A DNA stretch of 64,000 bases from Nautilus pompilius (GCA_018389105.1 JACATO010002193.1:365629-429628); one strand, 5' to 3'; positions 20,001-33,918 are shown, counted from the first letter of the stretch. The notes: generated from the letters alone by a model not told the origin. Numbers and translations are program-made.

Positions 20001-22860
20001 GAATGCTAAGAAGAGCTGTATAGTTGCCCACATATCTGGAAGAGCACCTTGTATATTGCTCTTGTGTGTGTCGTTACTGACGAGCTGACGTTTCGATTAC
20101 GTGTGTTCGTTGCAATTCCATTCTGCCAGGGGAAAGTTCAAATAAAAAATCGACTTATTAACGAGTAACCATAGTAACCGATAATGTTAAGTAATACGAA
20201 CAGGGCCTCGTATCAGGAATCAATGCAAACACCCATTCATTTAATTCCGCTCGCATTTTTCATGTAAACCAAAACAATTTTCCTGATAATATAATAGCCA
20301 AAAAAAAAAAGCGTGTGAACATTAAAAGGGAAGAAATTAGCTAATCAATCTAATTTATTTTACTGCGTGATCAAAATACGATATTTCTTTAAGTAATTCA
20401 TCAAACCAGTGGCAACTTAAGATGAATATTGGGTTTTGAAAAAAATTATAAAAATACATTTCGGACAACTTTCGTTAATACTGTTACATTAAATATGCAT
20501 AGATATGCATTTCTCGTCGTCTTTCTGCGCATTCTTGTATTGACTATGCGCTAAACTAAATCACTTTTATACCTTTCCGGTAGGCATGAATCGCGAGAGA
20601 ATGACTGCATCGTACTTCTAAATCTAATTCGAAGCAACCAATAGAGCATAATAATGCGGAATTTTTGGTAAACTAATCCTGGCGGTTGTTTTTAATCTAA
20701 TAAAGGGCAGTAATTAGACCTTAGTGACAATCCGTCATTTTCCTGAACTAATTGCAATGATTGGTCCTTGATTATTAATCTAATTCCTAATGGCGTTTAG
20801 TTGTTGCTAATTTTTTGTTCTCGTCAAGTCAGGATACCTGTGAATATGATCTTTTGCTGTTTCTTTTACTTTTCCTTCTTCTAGCTGTTAACGGTACAAT
20901 TTAAAGAGTAACAAAAACGCTTTATAGTGAGACATTTTATATTTTCAACCTGGCATTAAAAACGCTTTAAAAGTTCCGTCAGATAAGTACGTTTTTTGGG
21001 GGGAAAGTCTCTTTTTTTTTAAAGACAAAAGCCAAATTTTTTCCCCCACAGGTCTTTTTAGATCGCAGCTAAGCCGCTGTGATTAAATCCTTGCATCGAC
21101 ACTGTACTTAAAAATCAAAACTCAGGAGGACATAATTCTAAAAGAAAAGAAGAAAAAAAAAGACACAAGAAGTTAATAAGGAATTTTGCAACTATGAAAA
21201 AAAGTTAACAAGGAAAAAAAAATGAATTAAATTCAGAGTTCATTCAGAAAGGTATTTTTAAATAAAATAATTTTATTACCTTTCATTATTCGATTTCAGT
21301 GCTAAAATTACCAACCAGGCGTCATCGAGTCTCATGAGAATTTAGCCAATTAAAATATTTCCATCTGTATGCTTCGGAGATGGGCACCTTGTGTGAGGGG
21401 ACGGTATAACGGACTCTCTTGCACAGCTGTGACGCACTTTTGCGGATTCCTTGATAGAAAAGCCCAAGATTCTTTGGAGATCTTCAGAAGTGTAAATTCA
21501 CCTAAATGCTTTTGGAATTAATGAGATTTTCGCTCAGTGAATACATTAACGCCAAATGGCTGAGAGAATTCTCATGATTGTTCCTCGTATCTTTTCTCTC
21601 TTGTCAAGGAAAATCAACTAGACATTTTTTACCAATGTCTTCAGAACCCATTTCGACATGACTTTTTTAAAATTAACCATAAGCTAAGTTAATTTCGGTT
21701 GGTTGTCGCTATCTCTTTGTTTAATTAAGAGGAATGGGTTAAACATTCACCAGTTTTTTTCTCTATTTTTTTCTTCTACAGTTTTGAAGGAGTTATCTTT
21801 ATTCCCACTAACTAATGTATCTAATTTTAAGTATATCACGGGAATTTAAATCTTGGGTCCATGCTGTTCTATGTCATAAGCTGCATTCGATAGACATAAG
21901 TTTAGCACATGCTTCATGGGAACACCGTCTCCTCTCCCTGCTCGATGTACCCTGACAACAAAACCGTTCGGAGAGTCTGAGACTCAAAACAACGCGACAA
22001 AGTTTTCGCCCAAGTTACATTCTACCGTGTGTTTCACTTTATTACGCAGCATCAAAGAGTCTTAGATTGACCGGAGGCGGAGAGGACATTCTTGTCTAAC
22101 AAAAGTTCTGAACAGTTGTAAGCGGTCCTGTATAGATTTTAAAAAGTCTGGTTTTATAAAAATCTGTCCATCTACACACTATTGCCTTGGTTTTTTTTTT
22201 ATTTTAAAATCAGAGTTAAATAGTCAGATGTGTCTCCAGTTATCTAGGAATATTCAGTCACTTGTAGCGTAAAACAGGAAGGACCACGTTGTATTTCTCT
22301 GTATTTAACGCATAATTAGGTTGAATCTTTCGCTGAGAGATACCCGAAACGTTACCCAATGTCAGGGGTTAGGCCAGCACTAAGTCTTAAAATTCTAATG
22401 TTTTATGTTGTTGTTGTTGATGATAGAATGATTAGCTTAATGAAGAACTAAGAAACCTTCACAAAACTTGGCACCCAAGATTCTAGTCCACTCTTAGCTA
22501 CACCTTGTAGGTAGGGAAAGCTTTCTAAACACTAATCAATAGTGTATAGTTCTTTATGATGCCGAGCCCTTTTCTAGAATATTCTTATCAGGGAAGTCAA
22601 AAGGTCAAACAGATCATGTGGTTCGCGTATTTACGAATGAGAGACTGGATCTTCTGAAGCCTCTGTCCGGTCTCCCTCTTGACTGCGCATTTTGGCTGCA
22701 TTGAATACCGTAGTGTCGTTACCTTGAATGGCTTTTCTTCCATTGTTTAATCCATATTCTCTGCAATGCCCTGTGTTTTCAATTTAGTTTCCTGATACTT
22801 ATCATCAAAAATTAGAAACGTCCTTTTCTTATCATACAAACTTCGTGATTAAAAGCAAAC
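19540..22860. other. AT-rich intergenic DNA, no gene seen
   Basis: An (ATT)n tract lies at 19949-20000. Otherwise this is AT-rich sequence with A and T runs and no splice-flanked open stretch or transposon motif that I could recognise. Confidence 0.6.
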
Positions 22861-22927
<67 letters not shown>

Positions 22928-23157
22928 GTCAGTACAGAGAGAGAGATGATAGAGAGAGAGATGACGTCAGTACAGAGATAGAGATGATAGAGAGAGAGAT
23001 GACGTCAGTACAGAGAGAGAGATGATAGAGAGAGAGAGATGACGTCAGTACAGAGAGAGATGATAGAGAGAGAGAGAGTGACGTCAGTACAGAGAGAGAT
23101 GATAGAGAGAGAGAGATGACGTCAGTACAGACAGAGAGATGATAGAGAGAGAGAGAT
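22861..23157. repeat. GA-rich minisatellite with TGACGTCA, array 2
   Basis: Six units of GATGACGTCAGTACAGAGAG with GATGATAGAGAGAGA spacers (period about 37-40 bp). Confidence 0.92.
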
Positions 23158-23417
23158 TCTAAATTAATTATCCTCGTATCTCTTAACCTAAATGCGAATA
23201 TAATTTACCAACTCCCCCCACACACATATATAAAGTATTTTTATCTGCCAAGAAGTTTACGAAGACTTTGCATATCAAGGAGACAGCAAACATTCTAATG
23301 CAATCTGAAGGATGGGTTAACGGGGGAATGGTCTCGAATTCAATGGCTTGGGCATTTTCACTTACAGTTTATAATAATCTAGTACAGGTGATCCTAAAAG
23401 AACATAAATATCTGGCG

Positions 23418-23438
23418 TGTGTGTGTGTGTGTGTGTGT

Positions 23439-23494
<56 letters not shown>
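23418..23494. repeat. (GT)n-(CT)n compound microsatellite
   Basis: About 25 bases of GT followed by about 52 bases of CT. Confidence 0.95.
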
Positions 23495-23497
<3 letters not shown>

Positions 23498-23977
23498 ATT
23501 ACGGATTTGTTTGTCCTGAACACACAGACTGAGCAATATTTTTCTCTTTATTCAATCTGTTCCAATTTAAGACTACTTGAATATATATATATACTGCGTG
23601 TCTTTCTAGGTTTTTTATTTATTTTTTTAAAAAAAATTTTATTGTTTAATTGTGCAAGATTCAAGTTTGAAATCTTCTCGGATTCTGAAAAGAGTTTTTT
23701 CTTCATAATAACCTATCGGTCCTAAAAGATGATAACTTTTCTGTTCGTAGAATAATAACCCTATAAATATATGAAGAAAACAAAAGAAGCCTTTTTCCCC
23801 CCTTCTTCTTGAAACCTAATAGATAAATAACTCTGTTTCTTTGCTAAAAAATATTAATCACAAACTATCGAACAGATAGAAAACAGCAGCTCGTTATATA
23901 TCCTGGTGCTTCAGAGACTGCTAACTTTTCTTGCTCCTTTGAAGTGAGGGTGGAAATGATGCCGTGAGGATTTGCAG

Positions 23978-24144
23978 GAACGCTACGCGGCCTACCACCT
24001 CACACAACTATGACGCACAACTTGTGATGCGGACGAAGCTGTGTGTGGACTTCTTGACCAAAAAGCTTTGGAGTCACTCGCAGATGTTTGAAAAGTATGA
24101 AAAGTTTAAATTTAACGGAAATTTACTCGCAATTAAGGATACAG
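23978..24144 (+). CDS. Candidate exon of unknown family
   Basis: This 167-nt open stretch lies between TTTGCAG and ACAG|GTGAGT (phase 2 in, phase 1 out), in otherwise AT-rich noncoding DNA. It encodes NATRPTTSHNYDAQLVM, RTKLCVDFLTKKLW, then SQMFEKYEKFKFNGNLLA. Both splice signals are good and the frame is open throughout, but there is no family signature I recognise and no convincing neighbour exon within 2 kb either side. Confidence 0.3.
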
Positions 24145-27100
24145 GTGAGTTTAGATTCATGGAGCAAACAGTCTGCTTATTAACAAAGCTCACTTTAATG
24201 AAAACACAATAGATCTTGAAGATTATCTTGTCGCAAAACTCCTGATTTAAAATAATATAAACTATAAAGCATTAAGAGCGCCAGGGCCAAAGTTTTCGCC
24301 TGTACAGTTCATTTACATTAAACTGAATGTAAATGCAAAGAACGTTTATTTTACTGAGAAATTTATATTGCATCTTTCCATTTTCGCTTACAATATGACT
24401 TAACGGCTAGGTGCCCAATAGCGTATATGGAAGCTTTAAGAAAGACGGGAGGAGGTTAAAGTCTTTCAGTTGCTGGTGGGAGCAGTTTGAGAGGTTTCGT
24501 CTTCATAATTGGATGCCAAGAGGGGGCTGTGTAGCTCTCGCCAGCATTTTTCTCAGAATACCTATTTGCCATGCTGATCCGGAAACACTCCGCTTCTCGT
24601 GTCCCATATCTGTGAAACATATGAGTATCCATGGCAACGCAAGACGTACTAGCCAAGTTTTCTAGAACTGAGGCGGTTTGTCTCGGTCTCCCGTAGCTGT
24701 TGCATTGTGGGAACGCTTGTCTCTAGAGCCTCTGCACCGAGCCGAAATAACGGTTAGGTTCGCTGAGATAATTTTTTAAATAATAATAATAATAAAATGA
24801 AAGTAAACGTCGCGCTTAATTTTTATTAGTAAACTTTTGTCATTTATCTTAAATGTAGAACTACAAATATATGTTTTTGTCTTTTTTGTGGAAAATCACG
24901 GCGTGTGAAAGAGTACTTCCCGGAACAGTAGTATGTCGTGTATTCTGAACCCCACTTTGGTCGACTTCCGCCAGCTACATACCTGGCAAACTACACGGAA
25001 TATGGCATTTAAACAAATTACAGCGACATATCACCGCTCACACGCTGAACGATGTCATCGCTTTGCTGTTATTCCACGGCAAAGGCAGTAGAGCACCTGG
25101 AGTAGCATTCATAGCAATGTCCGTACTTCACGTGACTCATCAAAAATTGGTATCCGTAATGGATTTCCACCACATCCGGGACCCGTAGCTGGTGTTGCCA
25201 AAAATCCGAAAGGATTTGTCTATATTGTTTTAAATATCTTGTGTAAGCTTGATTTATGTTCATATGCTTGTACCTGTTTACTGTACGTGCGATTTTTCTG
25301 TTTGTTTTAAGTCTGGTTTTGTCTTTAATGTGCATATATGTCAGCAAAATTTATCTGTCAATAAAACAATATGGTATCTCGAGGCGGAGATAATACTGAT
25401 GAACTTCAGGAAGACTTGATGCCTTTAAATAATAATGAGAACAACGGGATTTTTCCAGCAGTAGGCATTTAACAATTCTTATTTCCGGTGACCATGACAC
25501 CTGCTTCTAGCTATGAATGAAGGACGATCAGCGGTTTTGTTTCAAAGACTATACTATATTACCTGCATTATACTATACTGTATATTACTGTATTACATAC
25601 ACTATACTGTATATTACTGTATTACATACACTATACTGTACTGTACTGAATTATATTGTAATTTTAAACTCTGTAGTTTGCTGTAAGATATAATAGGGGT
25701 TTTTTTGCACTGTAGTTTAATATAATTTACACTATTGTACTGCACTATGATGATCATTACTGCAGTGTAGCGTATTGTACTTCACAGTACTTAACTAAAT
25801 TTTGTTTTACTGTACTAAACAAAACTACACTGCATCGGAAAACTTCGTCCTACAATACTTTAGTATGTTAACCTTAATCATGCTTGTGTTATACAGAATT
25901 GTAATTTACTGTGTACTATATACAGTAATGTACTTAACTGTGTTACACTCTACGCTGTTGTACTTCACTATTGTATTTTTTTACTATGTACAGATGCCTC
26001 CCGGTTGTGCTAAATTTGTACCTATTTCCTAAAGAATATTTAGGAAGTATTTCGCCTCAATAGAAAGCTTCCATCCGTCCGTTCAAACTGCTCATCCAGT
26101 TTATTTACTGTTAATACACGAAGGATTCTTTTTCTCTTTTAATCCGCAAAGAAAATAGCGACATCGATTTACCTGTCCACCTTGCAGACTTCTGGATCTT
26201 CTCCAAAAAAACCCCCCTCTGTTCATCGATCAAGCAACGCACGGACGCGAGTTTTCTGGACTTACCCCCAGGAACCGATCGGTCACCAGCCGGAAATACA
26301 AAATCAGTCACTCTTCTTCTTCTTCTTCTTCTTCTTCTTCTTCTTCTTCTTCTTCTTCTTCTACCAAGATGCTCTAGACAATAGTTTGCTGCATTCTCCA
26401 CGGTTCTGGCTTCTAATCGAAAATGAAAATAACACGGCCCTTTTCTTCTTTTTATCTTTTTTTTTAAAAAAAAATGATTTTATATAGAATAAGTATGAGA
26501 CACCTGGTAATTGCGCACCTGTCCTTAAAAGCGAGCCTGTTTAACTTTGTATAAACCGACAAAGGGAGTAACTACCGCCCTCGATCTACAGAAGTGTTTG
26601 GTCGGTGTGAAGCCACCTGTCCGTCCACATTCCCGGAGATGACGTCGGCTGGAAAACCTAATAATTGGTGGAGGGAGGGAGGGAGACAGAAAACTAACTC
26701 CAGTAACGGAATTCCAAAAACCTGATTAAAGTATGTGTATAAGCTCACCTGTAGCTTTCTCTCCATCTATTACGTGGATTTGACATAAACCGGGTTAGCG
26801 TTACTCTTAAATATTTCTGATTTATTATTCGTATATATTCTCCGTTTTTTTGTTTTGTTTTGTTAAATGATGGAACATTAGATGCGCTGTGTGCAGTCCC
26901 ATTCTCTGTCGCAAAGATCCAACAGATTCGATATACACCGGTTTACAAAAGCTAGGTAGGGAACAAACAGAAATTGTTTCTTTAAAGTTTAGGCACCGAC
27001 TGGTCAAATCAAACTCCTCTTGTGGATCAAAGAAATGTGTAAATCGCAAATAATAATAGTCCTTGTTTTGGCCGGGTGGTGTAAAGGGAGAGGAGCAGCA

Positions 27101-27170
27101 AACAAACGAGGAGAGTAAAGTCCATTATCTACATCAGTAAAGCTTGCAGTCGCTGGAGTGATCTCAGAAG
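24145..27170. other. Mostly noncoding DNA with simple repeats
   Basis: It includes a degenerate TACTGTATTACA-type repeat at 25.55-25.66 kb that fades out to about 25.98 kb, a (TTC)n tract at 26311-26361, and short open frames without splice support. No gene is recognised. Confidence 0.55.
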
Positions 27171-27174
27171 GAGG

Positions 27175-27671
27175 CAACACGCCATTGTAAAGCATCCCAA
27201 ACGTTCTGGGGAACCTGCTGCTTACGCCATGTTGGTAATGGCTTGGCCTCGAACATACCGGCCGATTGCACGCACTCTCTGCGGACGAGCAGGTCTCACG
27301 CAGGTATCTAGCGTTTTGTCTCTGTACTTCATTACAGTCGTGCTACCTCCCTGAGACGCGCAGCAGATAAAATTCCTGCCAAGACCATTACAGCTCCACC
27401 ATTGCGGCGGTCCCTTTCCACGGCGTTCGTGGGCTGGTCACGTGTTCCACGCTCCCCCCCCCTCCCGGATGAGTACACGCCGTGAGTCACATTGAAGGCT
27501 AAATTTTAACTCATCAGTAAAGAAACCATGGCCGGAGTCGCGTGATGTCTAAGCGAGGTGTCCACGGCACCAGATCGGCGACTTCTGTTTGTGGCAGCAC
27601 GCTAAGAATATGCACACGAAGGGTCCCTACGTATGGTTGAGGCTGATTCGAGCTTGCCTCCTCCCTCTGGC

Positions 27672-27745
<74 letters not shown>

Positions 27746-27880
27746 AGAAATAAGTTGGATCGATGTTGGGGTTCTGCTTCGCCGAACCATAAATGACACA
27801 CGGTGATCATCTGCTGGAGTTGGGCCCTGTAGTCCACTCTGATTTGCTCTTCAGATAAATCTTCATGCACTTGAGATTAT
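27175..27880 (-). pseudogene. Dead Tc1-like transposase interrupted by a (GA)n tract
   Basis: On the minus strand, pieces of a Tc1-family transposase appear in order. SRRSGAVDTSLRHHA lies near 27.55 kb. FFTDELKFSLQCDSRRV is near 27.5 kb and holds the first catalytic Asp. Next come ERDRRNGGAVMVLAGI near 27.4 kb (usually GGSVMVWAGI), MKYRDKTLDTCVRP near 27.33 kb and NVWDALQWRV near 27.2 kb. Several stops and frame changes separate them, and a 70-bp (GA)n tract sits within the N-terminal part. The lineage differs from the two 3/54 kb elements. Confidence 0.72.
27676..27744. repeat. (GA)n microsatellite inside the dead transposase
   Basis: About 69 bases of pure GA that interrupt the Tc1-like coding remnant. 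Confidence 0.95.
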
Positions 27881-30800
27881 CTCCATGGCCAAAAACCGCA
27901 CTTCTGCTTATAATTAACCATTCCGCCACCTGAGTCTGTGACTGTCCACCAGTAACTTTCCGCCTTAGAGAATCTTCTAAATTACCAATTTGTACCTTCT
28001 CTGTTCACAATGGACATTTTCTTTTTTCTTCTTATTCCTTTGGAGCAAAGTATTAGAAAATTGCTGACTGCGGTGTGTAACTTATGGCAGGTGTGAAATG
28101 TAACTTGATATATTCCGCGTTCAGCCATCTTAGATGTTTATAGATGATGGTTATCTTACTCCTGTAAAAATTTATTTACCTCTTTCCTTTTGTGGGCGGA
28201 ATAGATGTGATTTTTATCCAAGTGCTTGCCTCAGAAACCGAGTTTTTCTCTCTGTATCTTTCTTATCAGCTGGGGAGGGAATGGAAAAGATCTGGCTTTT
28301 GAGTTGTCGGAGAAAGACGAATAGTCTTCGCGAAGTGTTTTTTCCTCCTGGTCTGGCCCTTTGTCCTCTATTGTCTCCCCATCGCTAAGAAGCAAGCGAA
28401 CCCCGTTTCTTGCTGGAATCGATTTGGCGCAATACGTGTGGCTGACTAACAACCGGTCTTTGTTCGGTCAATGATACCGAAGTTCTGAGGCAGTTGGAAA
28501 TTTTGCAACTTCTTAGGCAAACATTGCCTATAAACCATTTCCCATCCTCTAAAACCCCGCCGCTGGGGGCTGAAAACTCGCCCGTCACCGGTTGTTTGCG
28601 AAAAGATAAAGGACCCACCTGTACAGACTAGCTAACTCCGGCTAGACGACTTTCAATGTCGAGCGCCGACCAGGGTTCCGGATCACCTGACTTCCGGGTG
28701 GTAGCCGCGTCATCTGGGTTCTCACAATGTAGGCATTTAAGCGACTTTGCCGGACACCAGAGCCAACGTACGTTACTCCTAGAACTTATTTACGTGGTTC
28801 TTCGTGTGAAGACGGGTTAGACGAAGAGAAGAATTCGTCGGCTTCAGACTCGGGGGCGCTCCAAAGTGAAGAGTCGTCCCAGCGAACTTTTAAGGGGGTA
28901 CAAGATAAAGCGTAGCGGCCCCACCTCTCTTTCTCTCTCCCCCTCACCCCCAACCCACACACACACACACACACACCACACACATCCCTAATATGGCTAA
29001 ACCTAGCGAGGACGAAGTCAAAAGACTAGAACTGGACCTACAAGGGGTTTGATGCCGTCTTCCAGCTTCGTTCCCTATAATACTGACTTGGATTCTACCT
29101 GCTGACCCGAAACTACAATTGGAGCTTCTACAATTTTTTATTAAACCGGAAAGGAAAACATTTTCTCCCCTAACTCCCCGTCTTTAATTGGGGGTACTCA
29201 AGCTTATACAAAGGCACGTGCTGCCGGAAAACTTGAACTAGGGAAGAGTTTCTGCGAGCGACAGAGCGGAAACTGTTTTTTTTCCGTTGGCTGTCTCTGA
29301 GGGCCGTTCCCGGACAGGATGAGTTAGTGTTCGATTTACTGATTGGCTGGCATGACAAAGATCACGAGTACTGATTGGTTCGCTATTCCGGTAAACAACT
29401 CTCTCCCCCCGGAATAGTAAGCAACCTTTCAAAATTACAATAATAAACTGTTAAAGAACAGATCGTTTAGTCGCTTACATTCTTTAGGTGTAATTTAAAC
29501 CATTTCGGAGATAAAAACAAGGTTTTTTTTTTCTTTTTAACAGTTCTTACAATATAAATTTATTGAAAGAAAAAATAAACACTGCGGGTGTCTTGACAAG
29601 AGACAGAAAATTTGGATTCTGGGTTCTGATTGGTCAATAAACCAGTCATATGGCTCACGCTCTACTTTCAATCAGAGGAGTTGGGGCAGGAATTACATTT
29701 AGATAAAAGACTTTAATTTTGGGGAAATGCGAGAAAAGCACGAGAGGCATAAATTATCGACGATTTGCCCTTCTAGGCAGGCTGGTGTTTGTTCAGAAGT
29801 CAACTGTTCGATAAATCAGCAAATACGAAGTGGAACAAAAAAAGAGCAAAAGTCGAGAACCCTTTAAAGGGAACGCGATGAAAGTAATAAGTTGGGACAG
29901 AAATTACTCGGGTTTCACTTTTTTGTAATTAACAAAAAAAAAAAAATCTATTATCTTTCCAGTAATACGAAACTACTTATGGTATTTTGCGTAACAGCTG
30001 CGTGGAAACCATCGGTAAGTTTTCGCACAGAAATTTAATATATATATATATATATTTGTCAGAACCAGGTTCAGTAATATTAGCAAAAACCGACACTGTG
30101 AGTCTTACTTCAGAAAACCTTTTGAACGGTCGTTAATCACGGAGTCGCCGTCTCGAGTGAGGCGCTAATCCTAAGCTCGAGTCCCACTCAACAATTTACC
30201 CGGTGTCTCACTCACCCATTTAATAAGTGGAACTGATGGATAAAAAAGTACGCTTCTTTTTGTTGTTGTTGCGTGATTTGCCTGCACAAATATTTCCTGA
30301 AAGTTAATTCGTTTTTATTAAAAGCCCTACTAATCGTTTAGCACTAGTTTTGTTAAAAGGATATTTCTTAACGTGAAATGGAGAGGAAAAAAAAAGAAAA
30401 AGCAATAGAATAAAATAGATAAATTTTTATCCTTTTGGACAGAGGCTGCAATAAATACCGAGTTTGGATCCTGGTGTCGGTTTTAGAAAGATTCGCCTCT
30501 ACCGTGATCCGCCAGATGGCGTCTTCTGGAGTCGGAAACTACCGTCTCCACCGTACAACAAGTCACCGTCTGTTCAGATGTTTCCAAACGAATCTATTCA
30601 CAAATTTGCAACTTAAACGTGCTTATTAAGGAGGGTGTAGATAAATGCGATGAATAGTGCTTTTGTTTTCAGTTGCCCCTTCTTTCAGAAAGGGCAAAAG
30701 AAGGAGAAGGTGGGGGGATTTAAGTTGTAATTTTGGTAAAGAGTTCGGTTTTCAAAATATGCAACAGGGACAAATTAAAGACCAAACAAGGCTAGATAGA

Positions 30801-32110
30801 ACTTGCTTACACATAAATGTATGAAATTACAGAGGGTTGGGGGTGGGGGTAACAGGAAATAAAAACAAAAATAAACAGTAACCATAACAAAACCTTTTAA
30901 TTGGAATATTTTGAAGTAAATAAGTAAATTAATTATCAGTAGAAAACTCAGGTTTTCTTTTTTACAGTGTTTAAAATAATAAAAGAGCTTTTGCAGTTCC
31001 GTAAAATGGCAGTTAGACTTACCTCCCCTTTTGCTTTGAACTGGTTCTAGATATGGCCGACATGAAAATTATTCTACGGACCTCTAATTATTGTTTATAA
31101 TATCAGCAGATTTTACTTAACCGTACTTGTTTCCTTTTTTCCCCCTCTTAAAATGTACGATGACATGAAAGAACAAATTTGTGAACTTTACTTTTTTGCA
31201 GCCTCCGTGCGTGCGTGCGTGTGTGTGTCTGTGTCTGTGTGGAAGGGTTAATCTACGCTGTGCTTTTTACACAAAAGAGGGGGGGGAATTGAAAAAGTAG
31301 GGATAAAATCTCGCTCATAAAAATCGGTTTCCCTGCAGGCGGGGACTAATTATTCTCAGTGACTTGTATTGAGAGATTCCACAAAGTAATCATCTTTGAC
31401 AAGTTCGTTCTTCCTTTAAGAAGTAGTACCACAAAAGTGCCTCTACTCGTGTCGGTATTCAGGTCGGGATGCGAAGAAATCGATACGATCCATAGAGAAA
31501 AGAAGAAAGAAAAAAAAAACAAAAAAAAAAACAAAAATCTAATAAACTGTCACGCGATTTTGTTTCGTTTCACGAGTTCCCGATGGTTTATGCTAATTTG
31601 GCGGACAAGGGAGACAAGCAGCAGGCAAGATATCCCGGTTAGCCGGCTGGGCAGAACGCTCTGGTTGTCTTCCGCTCTGGAAGGCGTCCAGCCGTTTGAC
31701 GGTCGTAAACAATGTCTTCCTCCGCCCTCCACTGATAAACAGAACTTCTTTTTGAATCTCTTTTTTTTTTTTCCCAGAAGCGTCGAGCCCGTGAAAGTTA
31801 TGTGACGGCTGCAATCGTTTTCCATCCCACTAAAGACGATTATAACGTTGCCCCCCCCCTAACACACCCAACAATCACCAGCAGCAAACACTACTAAATA
31901 AATGGGTTTTTTCTTTTCCCGCCTCTTCGTGCCCTAGTACCTTCGACTGCATCATTAGGTCTACGACTGAGAGGACTAAGACTCGGACAAGGTAGATCTA
32001 ATATTATTTTCTTAAAATATCGTACATGTTTAAACCCTATAAACACGCGAGTGAATGAATCTACACTGAATTCTTTCCGATGCTTAGACACGAGCTCTCG
32101 TTCTGCTGCT
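27881..32110. other. Noncoding DNA between genes A and B, no gene recognised
   Basis: It holds a (CA)n tract at 28960-28985, a (TA)n tract at 30037-30054, several A/T runs and scattered open frames under 90 codons without matching splice signals. At 30.15-30.20 kb a B-box-like GCTCGAGTCCC hints at an old tRNA-derived element. Confidence 0.5.
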
Positions 32111-32116
32111 GGAGCC

Positions 32117-32427
32117 ATAGCGAGGAGTGTAGTACCGCGGTTGTCCGCCAGGAGCGTGGTGAACTTTTTTTTTTTCCAATAGCGAGGAGTGTAGTACCAC
32201 GGTTGTCCGCCAGGAGCGTGGTGAACTTTTTTTTTCCCCAATAGCGAGGAGTGTAGTACCGCGGTTGTCCGCCAGGAGCGTGGTGAACTTTTTTTTTCCC
32301 CAATAGCGAGGAGTGTAGTACCGCGGTTGTCCGCCAGGAGCGTGGTGAACTTTTTTTTTCCCAATAGCGAGGAGTGTAGTACCGCGGTTGTCCGCCAGGA
32401 GCGTGGTGAACTTTTTTTTTTTTCCCA
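32117..32427. repeat. 61-bp tandem repeat, five copies
   Basis: Units start ATAGCGAGGAGTGTAGTACC, contain GGTTGTCCGCCAGGAGCG and end in a T run of 8-11 bases. They are nearly identical apart from T-run length, so expansion is recent. Confidence 0.92.
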
Positions 32428-33069
32428 CGTGGGAAGGGTCCAGCACGGAAACCCTTGCGACGAGGAAGGACATGAATGATACCATGCCTGGACGATTACC
32501 GCCGTTCCCATACGCAGCAAACCTGAGCCTTTGTCTTTAGGGATCCACTAAGCTAAACATAGGGGCGCTGTGGTAGCCCGATCATTTGGTCATAAGAACA
32601 AAGGCTGAATGCGTTAAGAAACTTCTACGTGTAGATTAGGGGGGGTCCTATGTAAGAAGACTCGCTTCCAGCCCTTTGTGAATAAGTAAAGAATAATTGT
32701 CGGTATTAGAAATAATACTTTCTAATTTATTATTTAAAAATAATAATAAATGAGAGAAAAAAAGCCCGTAAGATTCGTAAAAAAGCTTTCATGCCTTATA
32801 GAAACTTTATAAATCATGTTCTATAGAAAATGAGATGTTTTTTTTTTTTTTTTTTGTCTTTTACCTTTCAGACCGTATCCAGTGAAACAGGTAGGCGAGA
32901 AAACAGAGGTTTCTAACCCTGACCTTCAGAAAATCCGACCAGTGTTAATGTCTCAGCAAACTGTACGTAATCGGATTCCGGCTAACGGTATTCAGTCAAG
33001 GATACCCTGTATCCGCATACTGCTATTCACTGGCTGTAGAACATGTAGCGTGGACCGTAAGGGCCTCAC

Positions 33070-33153
33070 CTCTGTCCTTTTTCGTGGCCGAGTCCAGATC
33101 GACGTGCCAGCATGTGATGGAGGCCGCCGCGGTGGCCAGCTTGATTTCAAGAC
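33070..33153 (-). CDS. Weak candidate exon with a CWH motif
   Basis: An 84-nt open stretch (phase 1 both sides, donor AGAG|GTGAGG) encodes LEIKLATAAASITCWHVD and then LDSATKKDR. The CWH plus D.S.AT.KD spacing recalls the Ly6 exon at 63.71 kb (CWHC... DNSRATMKD). Only one cysteine is present and the acceptor is weak, so this may be a decayed relative or chance. Confidence 0.2.
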
Positions 33154-33918
33154 CTCGTTACTATCGAACACGTTTGATAAAACGCTTTTAGTCTACCATT
33201 GCAAAGGTCGCCTCCAGAGGGATGAAACGATCTGATCCAGGTCAACATTCGAAGACTCGTCAGAGGCATGAGATGCTGGTCCCAGGCTGCTGGTGTTCTT
33301 CGCGCTGGAGGTTCTCAACACACAAAAATATCGAAAGAATTTCCGAAACAAAGAATTCGTCACTTTGGATCAAAATGTGTCTCGATAACCAAAAATCCTT
33401 TTTTTTTTTTGTTTTTGCGGTGAATAAATAAATTACCAAAGCACAAACAAATATAATCAACCACGAAGTTTTGACTTGAGTCTGCGGGAAGATCCGGAGA
33501 TTTCAGCCGTACTTTCGGAATACGGTTTATCTGTTTTTTCAATACGACATTTGCCAAACCCCAAACTGCGCTGTTTTGTATGGATTTTTTAAAAGGGTAT
33601 TTTCTTCTCCATCATTCTTGAAACAAGGCAGCTTTAAAAATGAATTGATGGAGATTGTCTTTTCTCCTGCAAAGGCATACACATGGAACTACAAATGCTT
33701 GAAATTGCAGACCATTTAGAGTTTGCGAGTTGTTGTTGTTTGTTGTTTTTTTTTTCATTCCGGTTTTTCTTGTTATTTTCTTCTTTTTTTTCCGATTAAA
33801 AACGCGACTTTGATGATGAATATAAGCCGAGTAACGCTTGACGGCGATGAGAAGAGAATATTCTTCAATTGAAAGCTTTTATTGGTTCTCTTCGTTTGTT
33901 TTTTTTTCCCTCAGCCAG

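Noticed and set aside
26111..26401. Minus-strand open frame with a long poly-Arg run
   Set aside because: The Arg run is the (TTC)n microsatellite read backward. The flanks have no recognised domain or fitting splice sites.
30140..30215. tRNA-like B-box sequence (GCTCGAGTCCC)
   Set aside because: No matching A box or cloverleaf could be drawn. At most it is an old SINE remnant, so it is not listed as a tRNA.
31894..32520. Minus-strand open frame of about 208 codons
   Set aside because: Most of it is the 61-bp repeat, whose T/A runs encode Lys/Phe. Translation changes frame with each run length, so it is not protein-like.
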